Below are positions 45,889-54,964 of a stretch of 64,000 nucleotides of DNA, in pieces; the first letter of the stretch is position 1; each line of letters opens with the position of its first letter. Source of the stretch: Ascochyta rabiei (Eukaryota; Ascomycota; Dothideomycetes; Pleosporales; Didymellaceae); the NCBI RefSeq assembly GCF_004011695.2, contig NC_082405.1:2231001-2295000 (forward strand), in the 5' to 3' direction. The notes beneath the pieces were generated by a model that saw only the letters and a program-made list of their open reading frames with translations, was not told where the DNA came from and made no database searches. The position numbers and the translations under genes were made by a program.

Positions 45889-46481
45889 CTACGACGCCGA
45901 CGAGCCAGCTAACGCATCTAGCTTGTCCCCCTCCACCCTCAATCCAACCCACTCGTCCTTCTTCGCGGCACCTATTTTCTCGCTCTGGTAGAAACTCAGA
46001 CTGGGCTCGTTCCAGTCGAGACAGCTCCACTCGAGTCGCTTGCCGTCCACCTTGAGCGTCTCCTTGGCCAGCTGGCTAAGCAGGAGGGTTCCATAGCCCT
46101 TGTTGCGGTAGGCGTCCTTGATGAAGAGGTCTTCGAGGTAGATGCCAGGGACGCCGGTCCAGGTGCTGTAGTTGTAGAAGTAGAGGGCCATGCCGACGAT
46201 GGTGCCGTCTGGGTCGGTGAGGAGCAGCGTTTTCGCATAGCCCTTTGAGAATTTGTCCGGGTTGTCGGGGTCCGAGGGGTCGGCATGGGAGAGGGTGCGC
46301 GTGAGGGATTCGACCGTGGCTTCGACCGACGACGAGGCCTTTTCGTAGTCGGCGAGCTCTTGGATGAGGCCCAGGATTGTGGGGACGTCTGGGGTGGGCG
46401 TTGGTGGGTGTGGAGGCTTTGGTGTGTGGTGGACGTACCTTTGCGCGTTGCGTGACGGACGGTGGGGTTTGTGGAAGACAT
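45889..46481 (-). CDS. GNAT acetyltransferase, spermidine/spermine (diamine) acetyltransferase-like
   Basis: Acetyl-CoA-dependent N-acetyltransferase, 180 residues. Exons 46481-46439 and 46388-45889 are separated by a 50-bp intron; this gives the start SSTNPTVRHATRK-DVPTILGLIQELADYE. The longer open frame upstream of 46481 is not part of the gene. GNAT motifs: YLEDLFIKDAYRNKGYG (motif A, acetyl-CoA pyrophosphate loop, here RNKGYG), then WSCLDWNEPSLSFYQSEKIGA (motif B). The order ELADYEK ... GMALYFYNYSTWTG ... YLEDLF matches the SSAT family, which acetylates polyamines or small amines; the actual substrate is not shown. It lies 120 bp downstream of the LYR-motif gene on the same strand. Confidence 0.88.
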
Positions 46482-46601
46482 GGCGGGTCTGTGTGTGTTC
46501 GCGTTGGGTGTGACGTGAACGACAGAAGTTTGTAGCCACCAGGCGCGCCCTTTGGATGTCGCGGGGTGGCAGAATCCAGGGCCCATGTGGGGCTCCTTTC
46601 G

Positions 46602-47918
46602 TCATGCGTCACCGCCCGAGGCTACCCAGCTGGCGTGAGCCTCTGCGCGCTCTTTCTTCCACTTGTCCAAGTCGATGCGCATGGGATGCGTGGCGGGAAG
46701 CATTTCGGCGAAGAAGGGGAAGCGCATGTAGTCGCCGTCTTCGGTGCGTGGCTGCACCAACGGCCGCGTGTTCGCTTTCGTCTGGTGCGCCTTGGGTCGG
46801 AGGCCTTTGGCATCGACGTCTGCAAACAGGACGTGGTCGACGGGGGCGGTGTAGCTGACGGGCCTGATGCTTTTCATGGGCTCTCCCCAGATGGCGTTCC
46901 ACTGCTTGTGCACCGCGTCGTACTCGAGCTTGCAGGACAGGGTGAGGAGTTTGGCGTACAGGCGCTGCATGTACCTGGCGGTCAGGGCGTGTGGGCGGTC
47001 GATGCCAGCGGGGCGGTCTGCTTTGCTGAGCTTGTCGAGGGCGAGGTTGCGCTGCAGCCTCTTGGGCAGGTCGTCTTCGTCTGCGAGGGCCCTGGGCAGG
47101 TCGACGAGGGTGGCTGGCGTGCGTCGGCGGGCAAAGGCGATGCGCTGCTTGCCGGTGCTCATGGCGTGGATGCTGTCCCACTCGGCGGCAGGCAGTGCGG
47201 GCAGGAGGCGCGTCATGGTCTCGGCGTACCAGCGGCGGACGTTGTTGACCGCGCGCTCGAGGGGCATCGGTCGCTCCCACGTGTTCCGGATGGGGGCCTT
47301 GAAGTAGGGGCGCTTGATGGCGCGGCCGAGGGCCAGGGCGTTGTGGGACTGGGAGGCGAGGACGGCGCGCAGACGCGGGTACTGCTTGGAGATGGCGATG
47401 GTGTGGGTGCCGTGGGTGCCGTGGGCGGCGGGGGCTTCGAAGTACTGCAGACAGGGCGCGGTGCTGTGGTAGAGCAGCTGCAGCGGCGGCGGGGCCTCGG
47501 GCCAGGCGGGGTCTGGCTTCAGCAGGTCGTGCAGCAGCGCGTGCTTGCGGCGGCCCAGACGGCCGTAGGTGAACCACAGCACCTTTTCGAGACAGGGGCC
47601 CTCGCCCTGGTTGGCGCGGCGCAGGAGGTTCAGGCCCTTGTGCGCCTGGCGCTGCTGCTGGGCGGTGCGGGCGCGGATGACGGCGAGGTGGCGGCGCTTG
47701 AAGGCGCGGTGGCGGTGCTTTGCGAGCGCGAGCACGTCGAACGAGGCCGTGGCATGGTCGGCCGGCTGGTAGGCCCTGAAGCGGGCGACGGCGTAGCGGC
47801 GGAAGTAGTCGCGGGCGGCGGCGTCGGGCAGGTACGAGGCCTCGCGCAGGAGGGCGCGCAGCAGGCGGAGCGACTTTGCCTGCGAGGGCGAGGCGGTGGG
47901 CGAGGGCCAGGCAGACAT
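46602..47918 (-). CDS. LYR-motif (complex I LYR-like) protein
   Basis: 438 residues, single exon, very GC-rich. The N-terminus carries a LYR-type helix, SLRLLRALLREASYLPD followed by YFRRYAVARFRAY, as in proteins that bind the mitochondrial acyl carrier protein and help assemble Fe-S or respiratory complexes. The arrangement (N-terminal LYR domain, then a long Arg/Lys-rich region with WxxP and RRWY motifs) recalls the fungal Cup1-like LYR proteins; this assignment is tentative. It is probably mitochondrial, although no clear presequence is visible before the LYR helix. It shares a divergent 494-bp promoter with the APSES gene. Long frames on the other strand here are by-products of GC-rich third codon positions. 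Confidence 0.8.
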   Translation of the reverse strand: MSAWPSPTASPSQAKSLRLLRALLREASYLPDAAARDYFRRYAVARFRAYQPADHATASFDVLALAKHRHRAFKRRHLAVIRARTAQQQRQAHKGLNLLRRANQGEGPCLEKVLWFTYGRLGRRKHALLHDLLKPDPAWPEAPPPLQLLYHSTAPCLQYFEAPAAHGTHGTHTIAISKQYPRLRAVLASQSHNALALGRAIKRPYFKAPIRNTWERPMPLERAVNNVRRWYAETMTRLLPALPAAEWDSIHAMSTGKQRIAFARRRTPATLVDLPRALADEDDLPKRLQRNLALDKLSKADRPAGIDRPHALTARYMQRLYAKLLTLSCKLEYDAVHKQWNAIWGEPMKSIRPVSYTAPVDHVLFADVDAKGLRPKAHQTKANTRPLVQPRTEDGDYMRFPFFAEMLPATHPMRIDLDKWKKERAEAHASWVASGGDA

Positions 47919-48412
47919 GGACCTTCACCCTGGCGGCCACGACGACGATGCACGTTGGCGGCGCAGCGGTGGTGGGTGGAGGGTGCCGTGTGGGCGACGT
48001 CGCGCAATTGGCTCGGCGGGCGACGCGTGCACGCCGCCGGACGCGAAGCGCTCCACAACGGACGGCTGGCCATCGACTCCCCGCATCGCAGCAGCAGACG
48101 ACGACGACGACGACGGCGACCCTCGAGACTCGAAGCGCGACCGACTGCGACCGACTGACTGCGACCGACTGCGCCCGACTGCGACCGGCTGCGACACGAC
48201 TGCGCTTCTTCGCCGGCGGCAGCCACTCGGCCTCCCTCTGCCCACCACCCACCGTCGCCCACCACCCACCGTCGCCCACCACCGTCGCCCACCACCGTCG
48301 CCCACCACCGTCGCCCACCACCGTCGCCCACCGCCTCGCCCATGCGCACCAGCTAGCACAGACTGCACACCCGGCACACCCGGCACACCCGGCACCGCAC
48401 CGCACGCCCGCA
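47919..48412. promoter_or_regulatory. divergent promoter with GC-rich minisatellite
   Basis: Between the LYR gene (minus) and the APSES gene (plus). Positions about 48240-48335 carry tandem units of CGTCGCCCACCAC (13 bp, plus variants lengthened by CACC). Positions about 48140-48200 carry repeats of CTGCGACCGA. Such arrays can bind regulators or change length, but no function is shown. Confidence 0.55.
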
Positions 48413-51185
48413 ATGCAGCAGGTCGCCCGCTCGTTTCCCGACCCGCAGCCCGTGTACCAGCAGTCGCCCGCCCACGCGCCCGCGCCCTCGCCCTCGCACT
48501 CGCACTCGGCCCTCATGGCCGCCCCCGGCTTCAACCGCTCCTTCTCCGACGCCAGCGGGTACGCGCAGCAGCCACACGCGCAGCCACACGCGCAGCCACA
48601 CGCGCAGCCACACGCACACGCCCACGCCCACGCCCAGGCGCAAGCACACGCCCACGCACACACACACGCCCACGCCCACGCCATGGACAAGCCGCAGATC
48701 TACACGGCCGTCTACTCGGGCGTCTCCGTCTACGAGATGGAGGTCAACCGCGTCGCCGTCATGCGCCGCCGCTCCGACGGCTGGCTCAATGCCACGCAGA
48801 TCCTCAAGGTCGCCGGCGTCGACAAGGGCAAGCGCACAAAGGTGCTCGAGAAGGAGATCCTCACCGGCGAGCACGAAAAGGTCCAGGGCGGCTACGGCAA
48901 GTACCAGGGCACCTGGATCAACTACCGCCGCGGCCGCGAGTTCTGCCGCCAGTACGGCGTCGAGGACCTCCTGCGCCCGCTGCTCGACTACGACATCAGC
49001 GCAGAGGGCACCCAGGGCCACGGCCTTGACACCCCGACCAAGGAGCAGGCCATGGCCGCCAACCGCAAGCGCTTCTACACCCAGACCATCGACGCCCGTC
49101 AGCCCAGCCAGAGCCTCGGCGGCACCTTCTTCTCCAACATCTCCTCCACCGCCACCAGCGCCCTGGCCGCCATGAACAAGGTCGCCCGCCTCCACTCCCC
49201 GGCCCCGCCCCGCCCCGCCAGCGCCTCGCAGCCCCGCCGCTCCACCACCCGCCCCTCGCAGCCCCCGCCCCTCCCCAGCCAGGACTCGTTCCGCACCAGC
49301 AGCCAGCACAGCATCCACAGCCTGGCCTCGGACCGCAGCTTCAGCGCCCACAACACCCACCCCCACCACAGCAACAACACCCACAACACCCACAACACCC
49401 ACACCGACTCGGCCTACGCCACCGGCGCCGATGACACCCAAGAGCCCCCCAGCAAGCGCCTGCGCGACGACTCCTTCTCGCAGCACCGCCCAAACGCCGC
49501 CGACGACCTGCTGCACGACCACGGCTCGCCCACCGAGCCCAGCGACTCCTTCTACCAGCACCAGACCGGCCACCACATCAGCCTCCCGGACGGCCAGGTC
49601 CCCAGCGCCCTGCCGCCCCTGCCCTTCCCCGACACCAAGCTCAACGAGGAGAAGCAGGCCATGCTGACCGACCTCTTCGCCGACCAGACCCGCACAGACT
49701 TCACCAACCACCCCGCCATACTGCACCTCTCCGGCGCAGACCTCGACATGCCCATCGACAACAGCTCCAACACGGCCCTGCACTGGGCCGCCACCCTGGC
49801 CCGCGTCTCCCTCATGCGCCTGCTCGTCTCCAAAGGCGCAAACATGTTCAGAGGGAGCGCCTCGGGCCAGACCCCGCTCATGAGCGCCGTCTCCGTCAAC
49901 AACAGCCTCGACCATAGCTGCTTCCCAGAAACGCTCGAGATCCTCGCGCCGCTCATCGAGCTCCGCGACACCCAGGGCCGCACCATCCTGCACCACATCG
50001 CCGTCACGTGCGCCATCAAGGGCCGCGCCGCATCCAGCAAGTACTACCTCGAAGCCCTGCTCGAGTACCTCGTGCGCAGCAACATCGGCGCCCACCAGAT
50101 CCCCTCTTTCCTCGAGAACAGCAACTACCCAAAGCCAATAGGGCTCATGAGGTTCATGCAAGAGATGGTCAACGCCCGCGACAAGGCGGGCAACACGGCC
50201 CTGAACCTCGCCGCCCGGATAGGAAACCGCAACATCATCTCGCAGCTCCTCGAGGTGCAGGCCGACCCCACCATCCCCAACCACAAAGGCACGCGGCCGG
50301 TTGATTTTGGCGTCGGCAGCGACCTGCACGGCGACGCCGCGGACACGGCGCTCTCTGCCGCCAGCCCGTCTAAAGGAAAGGTGCCGCTGAGCAAGGTGGA
50401 AGAAACAAGTCGGGAGATCCAGCCTCGTGAGTCCTTTCACGGCCTCACATACTCGTCTAACCACAATTCCAGTCATGAACGGCATCCTCCAGTCCGCCTC
50501 GATGCAGTTCACGCAAGAAGCGCGCCTGAAGCAAGACCTGATCGACCAGACAAACTCCACCATCTCCACCCTCTCCTCGCTCCAGAAATCAGAACAGTCG
50601 CGCCTCGAAACCCTGCGGTCACGTCTGCGACAGCGCCAGGACCGCGCAAAACGCATCGCCAACCTCAAGCGCTGGCTCGAGCCGCAGCGGCACATGCTCG
50701 CCGCGACCAACGCCGCCACAGACCTGACGCAACGGCGGGACGTTGGGTACGCCGACGCCGAGGGCGCAGGAGTCCTCGTGCAGGAATCCGACCTCCCCGA
50801 AGAAGTCCGACGAGAAGGCGAGCACCTCATCCGGCAAGCCTCTGGCGGGCCGTCGTACCTCAGCACGCCCCTCTCGCTGCCTCCCGCGGCCACGCTCTCA
50901 CCCTCACTCACCTCCATACCGACGGTTGCACTACGGCAGAGGGTCGAGGTTTACACGCAGGCCAACGCTTCTCTACTGCAACGCTCAAGACAGCTCAAGG
51001 ACAAGGACGGGCAGCTCGAGGCCATGTTCCGCCAGGTGGTGTGTCTGTGCACCAACGTCCAGGAGGATCGGATCGACGAGGTGCTGCCCTCGTTGGTCGC
51101 CGCATTAGACAGCGATCCACTAGACGGGGTGGAGGTCGGGCGGGTACGTGAGTTCCTTAGGAAAGTAGAAGGCGTAGAAGCCTAA
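48413..51185 (+). CDS. APSES transcription factor, Mbp1/Swi4-like (MBF/SBF subunit)
   Basis: Nuclear DNA-binding subunit of the G1/S cell-cycle regulator. Exons 48413-50426 and 50473-51185 (intron CTC|GTGAGT...TCTAACC...TTCCAG) give 908 residues. An N-terminal extension of 90 residues is rich in His, Ala, Gln and Pro (QPHA and HAHA repeats). A second ATG at 48683 (residue 91, MDKPQIYTAVYSG) corresponds to the usual Mbp1 start. The APSES/KilA-N domain follows at about 94-200 (RRSDGWLNATQILKVAG, KVQGGYGKYQGTWI). A Ser/Pro-rich linker precedes ankyrin repeats (NTALHWAATLARVSLMRLL; GQTPLMSAV; GRTILHHIA; GNTALNLAARIGN). The C-terminal coiled coil (SSLQKSEQSRLETLRSRLRQ) would bind Swi6. The gene ends only about 65 bp before mutated repeat DNA. 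Confidence 0.93.
51078..51136 (+). repeat. source copy of a 59-bp duplicated segment (in the APSES gene tail)
   Basis: This coding segment, near the C-terminus of the APSES protein (EVLPSLVAALDSDPLDGVEV), reappears in mutated form at 51252-51310. Confidence 0.85.
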
Positions 51186-51251
51186 ATAAACACTTAATTA
51201 ACATCTGTTACTATAACGCTTTAAATGACTTAAAATAAGAATAGGTAGCTT

Positions 51252-51310
51252 AAGGTACTGCCCTTGTTAGTTACTATATTAGACAGTAATCTACTAGATA
51301 GGGTAGAGGT
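51252..51310 (+). repeat. RIP-mutated partial copy of the APSES gene tail
   Basis: Ungapped alignment over 59 bp with 51078-51136 shows 44 identities and 15 differences. All 15 are C-to-T or G-to-A with respect to the gene copy, and none is a transversion. That one-way transition pattern is the hallmark of RIP on duplicated DNA. It ends a few bases before an LTR-like sequence at 51314. Confidence 0.85.
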
Positions 51311-51313
51311 TAC

Positions 51314-51464
51314 TGTTACAATCCACAGAACACAGGAAGGATACAAGCTAATTACAGTGCGTGGGGCACAGTAATTACAACAAGTTATTAAGTTCAGCGT
51401 AAGCAAATATAACAGCGTTAGCACTTAGTAAGAGGCTAAGGATCACGTAATATAATTAGGCTTA
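51314..51464 (+). repeat. LTR-like sequence, inverted partner of 54040-54190
   Basis: Starts TGTTACAATCC. Its reverse complement matches 54040-54190 over the same 151-bp length at about 85 percent; differences are mostly transitions, with the 54-kb copy the more mutated. The other copy is preceded on its own strand by a G-rich polypurine tract (AGAAGGGGGATAA), which suggests these are LTRs of one retroelement family inserted in opposite orientations. Confidence 0.65.
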
Positions 51465-52176
51465 GTATAATTAGTACAATTAGCAATTAGTGTAATTAGT
51501 AATTAGTGTAATTAGAAGCTCCTTAACACTAATTAGCCTATATTACTACTACTATTATTAAAGTATATAGTTAGTAGAAACATAACCCTTATAGTTTATG
51601 TTTAACCTTATTAATTAAGTTTGTCTTTAGAATCTTAACCTGCGCTTAAACTAGACAGTCTACTCTGTACTATTTAGTGCACCCTATCTTTTTAAGCTTT
51701 ACTTAGTTAATAACCCTAACTAATCTACTAGTACTTATTCCTAAGAACTAACAGAATTAGTGCTTATAGTCTTTAACTAAAGTATAACTTTAATATTTTA
51801 AACACTTCTAAGATAAGTACTATTAGATCCTATACTACCCCTAGTAACTCTATATCTAGTAACATTAATATAGATATAACTGTTACTACTAGCACTATAA
51901 ATGTTAATAAGCCTAACCTTTACTATAAAGATTATAGTAAGCTTAATAACTAGCTTATATAGTAAGACTTCTTCTTTACCTTCTAAGGTAAGAAGGTTCC
52001 TAAGGCTAAATAAGTAGTCCTTACAGCTAGCTACATACGTAGTAAAGTATTTACCTAAATTAAGCCCTTTATACAGCAGTACTAAGCTAGTAAGGCCCTA
52101 GATAACGTAGATAAATAGATAAAAGACTTTAACCTATTTAAAGAAAAGATTAAGCTAATCTTTAGAGTTTCTAATA
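51465..52176. other. RIP-degraded AT-rich DNA, no gene
   Basis: Stops in all frames and a TAG/TTA-rich texture. It probably belongs to an older repeat into which the pogo-like element inserted (TA target at 52175-52176). No family is recognised. Confidence 0.5.
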
Positions 52177-54039
52177 ACGTACTCCACAGGTGAGCGGATC
52201 AAACGGGTGAGCGGATTACTCTGCTAAGACCACACTAAACCTCTACCCTATTATAGCTTGCATTAGCCTACTTTAGCCTTATATATAGTAGTGCAGGACA
52301 TAATATTATTTAGAAACATCTTCTATATCCTTCTTATATGTACGTAAGTTATATCTAATATTGTAGCACTTTGTATAGCATCTTTAGGTTACTTCTCCTC
52401 CTTTAGCACGCACTTGCTTCTTTACCTTCTTACTATTACTACACGCCCTAAACTTAGTTAGAGTAGTTAATTAAAGGCCTTCCTTAGCTGTTAGGACCCC
52501 CTCTTCCTATAACTGCTTTCTGTTATTTAATTTGCATTATATAGCAGCCTTATTTACTGTTTAAAGCCTAGTAATCTCCTTTTTAGCTAACACTAGCTTA
52601 TACGCAATAATAGCTACGCCTTTAGTAAGCTTTTTAAAGGCCTTAACTATTAAAGTTAGTAAGCTGCTTACATGCCTTTAAATCCACTCTTAAACTAGCG
52701 TTAATTGTGATCCTAATTGCAGGGTATTACTTAGGGTTTAGGACTGCTAGGGAGCATCTTCTATAGGAGGTAGCAGTAGGGTACGTAGGCGGATATTAAG
52801 ACCTATTATAACCTGTTCTAGGTTAAAGGGGACTATTCTAGCGCCTTAAAAGCCTCCTTAGATATTACTGGAAGTAAATATCTCCTTATAGGCGCCTATA
52901 AAGTATAGTAGGAACTTAGTTTTAGTAATATAAGTAATATAGTTATATATAAGATCTTTAGCTTAGCGCCTATATACTATCTTTAAAGGGGTAAAACAGC
53001 CTATATCTAGTAGCTATAAGAAGTGTAATAAGTGTAGAGGTATACATAGTATAATAATCTTTACTTCCTTATAGTATTGTTAGAAGTTAAGGGAGTTATA
53101 GCTCTTATAGCTATTAATAAGGAGTAGCTAGTATACTCCTTAGGTGCGCGTCTTTATATAGGTATTAAAGTGCTTTAACTAGTCTAGACTAAGCTTGTTA
53201 GTAGTCTATCTGTTCTTAGAGACTCTAATAACCTAATTATAGGGCAGATTGTCCTCTTTATACTAGGCAGAGAGGTAGTTGCAGCCTTTAAAGATAATAA
53301 AGGGTAGAATAGCCTACCCTGTGCTATTAATGCCCTGTATAACTATTGTCTACTTACAGTTACCTTACTACACTACCTTTAGCTGTCTTTAACGCTCTAA
53401 GCCTGTAATAACTACTTCTGTTAATATCTAGCCTATTATAAAGCCTGTCTTATTAAAGTTATATATATTATTATTCTAGATGCTATACTTAGCTTTAACA
53501 TTTACTACAAGCTTAAACTAGCCCTTAATAATCTCTAGATTCTTATAGAGGGCTCTCTTATAGTTATACTTATAATTAAACCTTACTCTAAGGTTAGGGC
53601 AGCGCTTAATAAATATGTTAGGCTAGTTTATGCTAATATAGCCTATATTATACTTAGTATACAAAGAATTAGCTATATTAGCTATAGCAGCTAGCTAAGG
53701 GGCAAATCCTTATGCATCTAGCTTAAGGATGTACTTAGTAATTACGTCTTCCTTAGTCTAGTCTATAATCTGTTAAACTAGCGTATAATTAGCTTATGTA
53801 GGTTATCCTGTATATTAAGCATGTAGTGTGCTGTAAGGCGTGTTATATATAGCTGCAGCGCGTTATAAGGTAAGTATTATGTCTTATTTAATTGCCTAGA
53901 GTGTAAGCTGTATTGCAGCTTCTCTTAAGGGCGTAGATTAATGTTGTTGTTAAGGCATTGCGTGGTGAGGTGGAGGTTTGGTGTGGTCTTGGCAGAGTGA
54001 TCTGCTTACCTGTTTGATCCGCTCACCTGTAGAGTACGT
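52177..54039 (-). mobile_element. pogo/Fot1-like DNA transposon, RIP-inactivated
   Basis: 1,863 bp flanked by TA (52175-52176 and 54040-54041). Terminal inverted repeats begin ACGTACTC(C/T)ACAGGTGAGC and extend about 70 bp on both sides. Read on the minus strand from the right end, after ATGCC, the sequence gives a transposase start with many C-to-T stops: phrases TPLREAAIQL, NTPYSTLHA, EDVITKYILKLDA and LAAIANIANSL match the helix-turn-helix part of fungal pogo transposases, which precedes a DDE nuclease. Length, TA target and strand fit the Fot1/pogo group (Molly-like in Pleosporales, from memory). No intact frame remains. Confidence 0.82.
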
Positions 54040-54190
54040 TAAGCCTAATTATATTATATAATCTTTAGCCTCTTACTAAGTGTTAATACTGTTAAATTTA
54101 CTTACGCTAAACCTAATAACTTATTATACTTACTGTGCCCTATATACTATAATTAGCTTATATTCTTTCTATATTCTATAGATTTTAACA
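54040..54190 (-). repeat. LTR-like sequence, inverted partner of 51314-51464
   Basis: On the minus strand it starts TGTTAAAATCTATAG and is preceded by a polypurine tract, so it looks like a 3' LTR of a minus-strand retroelement. The pogo-like element is inserted immediately next to it. Confidence 0.6.
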
Positions 54191-54791
54191 TTATCCCCCT
54201 TCTGTCTTAGCTTAGTCTCTTAAGCTTATTTATATAACGCAGGGCCTGTTCTTAATTAGTAGGTAGTTTTAATAATACTATAACAACTAACTATCTTAAG
54301 TTTAGCTTGCTATTACTGTCTATACAAATTTATTAAGTCCTTTAGAAAAGTTATTGTATAAAAATATAAAACTTATATAAAGTATAACTGCGTATATAAG
54401 GTTTATGTTTAATCTAGAAGGTATAGTAAGTATGTTTGCCTTAAGTAATATTATAATATAAAAGTAACTTAATCTAATTTTACCTAGCTAGTGTCTAAGA
54501 AAGACAAATTGCGCGTGCGTATAAAGGAGAGTTACAAAGTGTAAACTAAAGTGCTTAAAATATTAGAAAAAGCTATAGAGGACTTGTGTAGAGTTTATAC
54601 GCGTAAGGAGCAGTTATAACAATAAATAGATTTATTAGACTATTATACTAAGGAGGCTATTATAGTAGAGAAGCGCAGTATAGAAGAGTAGGAGCAGTTA
54701 GAGACAGGGACTATTAAGTTAACTAATCTGTCTAATAAGTTCTTGTTGCTGCCTAGTACCTAGGGTGCCTTTAAAGGCTATCCCTTAGAGT
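54191..54791. other. RIP-degraded repeat DNA hosting the Copia insertion
   Basis: Plus-strand traces of a charged helical protein (KVLKILEKAIEDLCRVYTRK, and SIEE, EQLE) with stops. The stretch seems to continue at 62189 on the other side of the Copia element and to end in a G-rich polypurine tract at about 62318-62335 before an LTR. No family is named. Confidence 0.45.
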
Positions 54792-54964
54792 TGTTAGATA
54801 GAATAAGCTCTAGCAAGGTCGGATCTGTACAATCGAGCAGGGACCAATAGGCTTAGCACACTAGCAAAGAACCTAAATCTCACTGAACACAGGGGAACAG
54901 GAACACAGAACAATTATTAATATTATTAAGTTACCTTATTACACATTTATTATACTATCTAACA
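54792..54964 (+). repeat. 5' LTR of the Copia element
   Basis: 173 bp, TG...CA, same length as the LTR at 62016. Differences between the two are mostly transitions. Confidence 0.85.

Noticed and set aside
46566..48158. 530-codon plus-strand ORF opposite the LYR gene
   Set aside because: Antisense shadow of a GC-rich gene; Gly/Val/Glu-rich composition without domain. The same applies to the 693-codon minus frame at 46609-48690, whose His/Arg/Pro-rich text is out of frame with the LYR protein.
48353..50917. 854-codon minus-strand ORF opposite the APSES gene
   Set aside because: Composition (Val, Gly, Ala, Asp runs) mirrors the reverse complement of the APSES coding frame. No domain, and the plus-strand protein is unmistakable.
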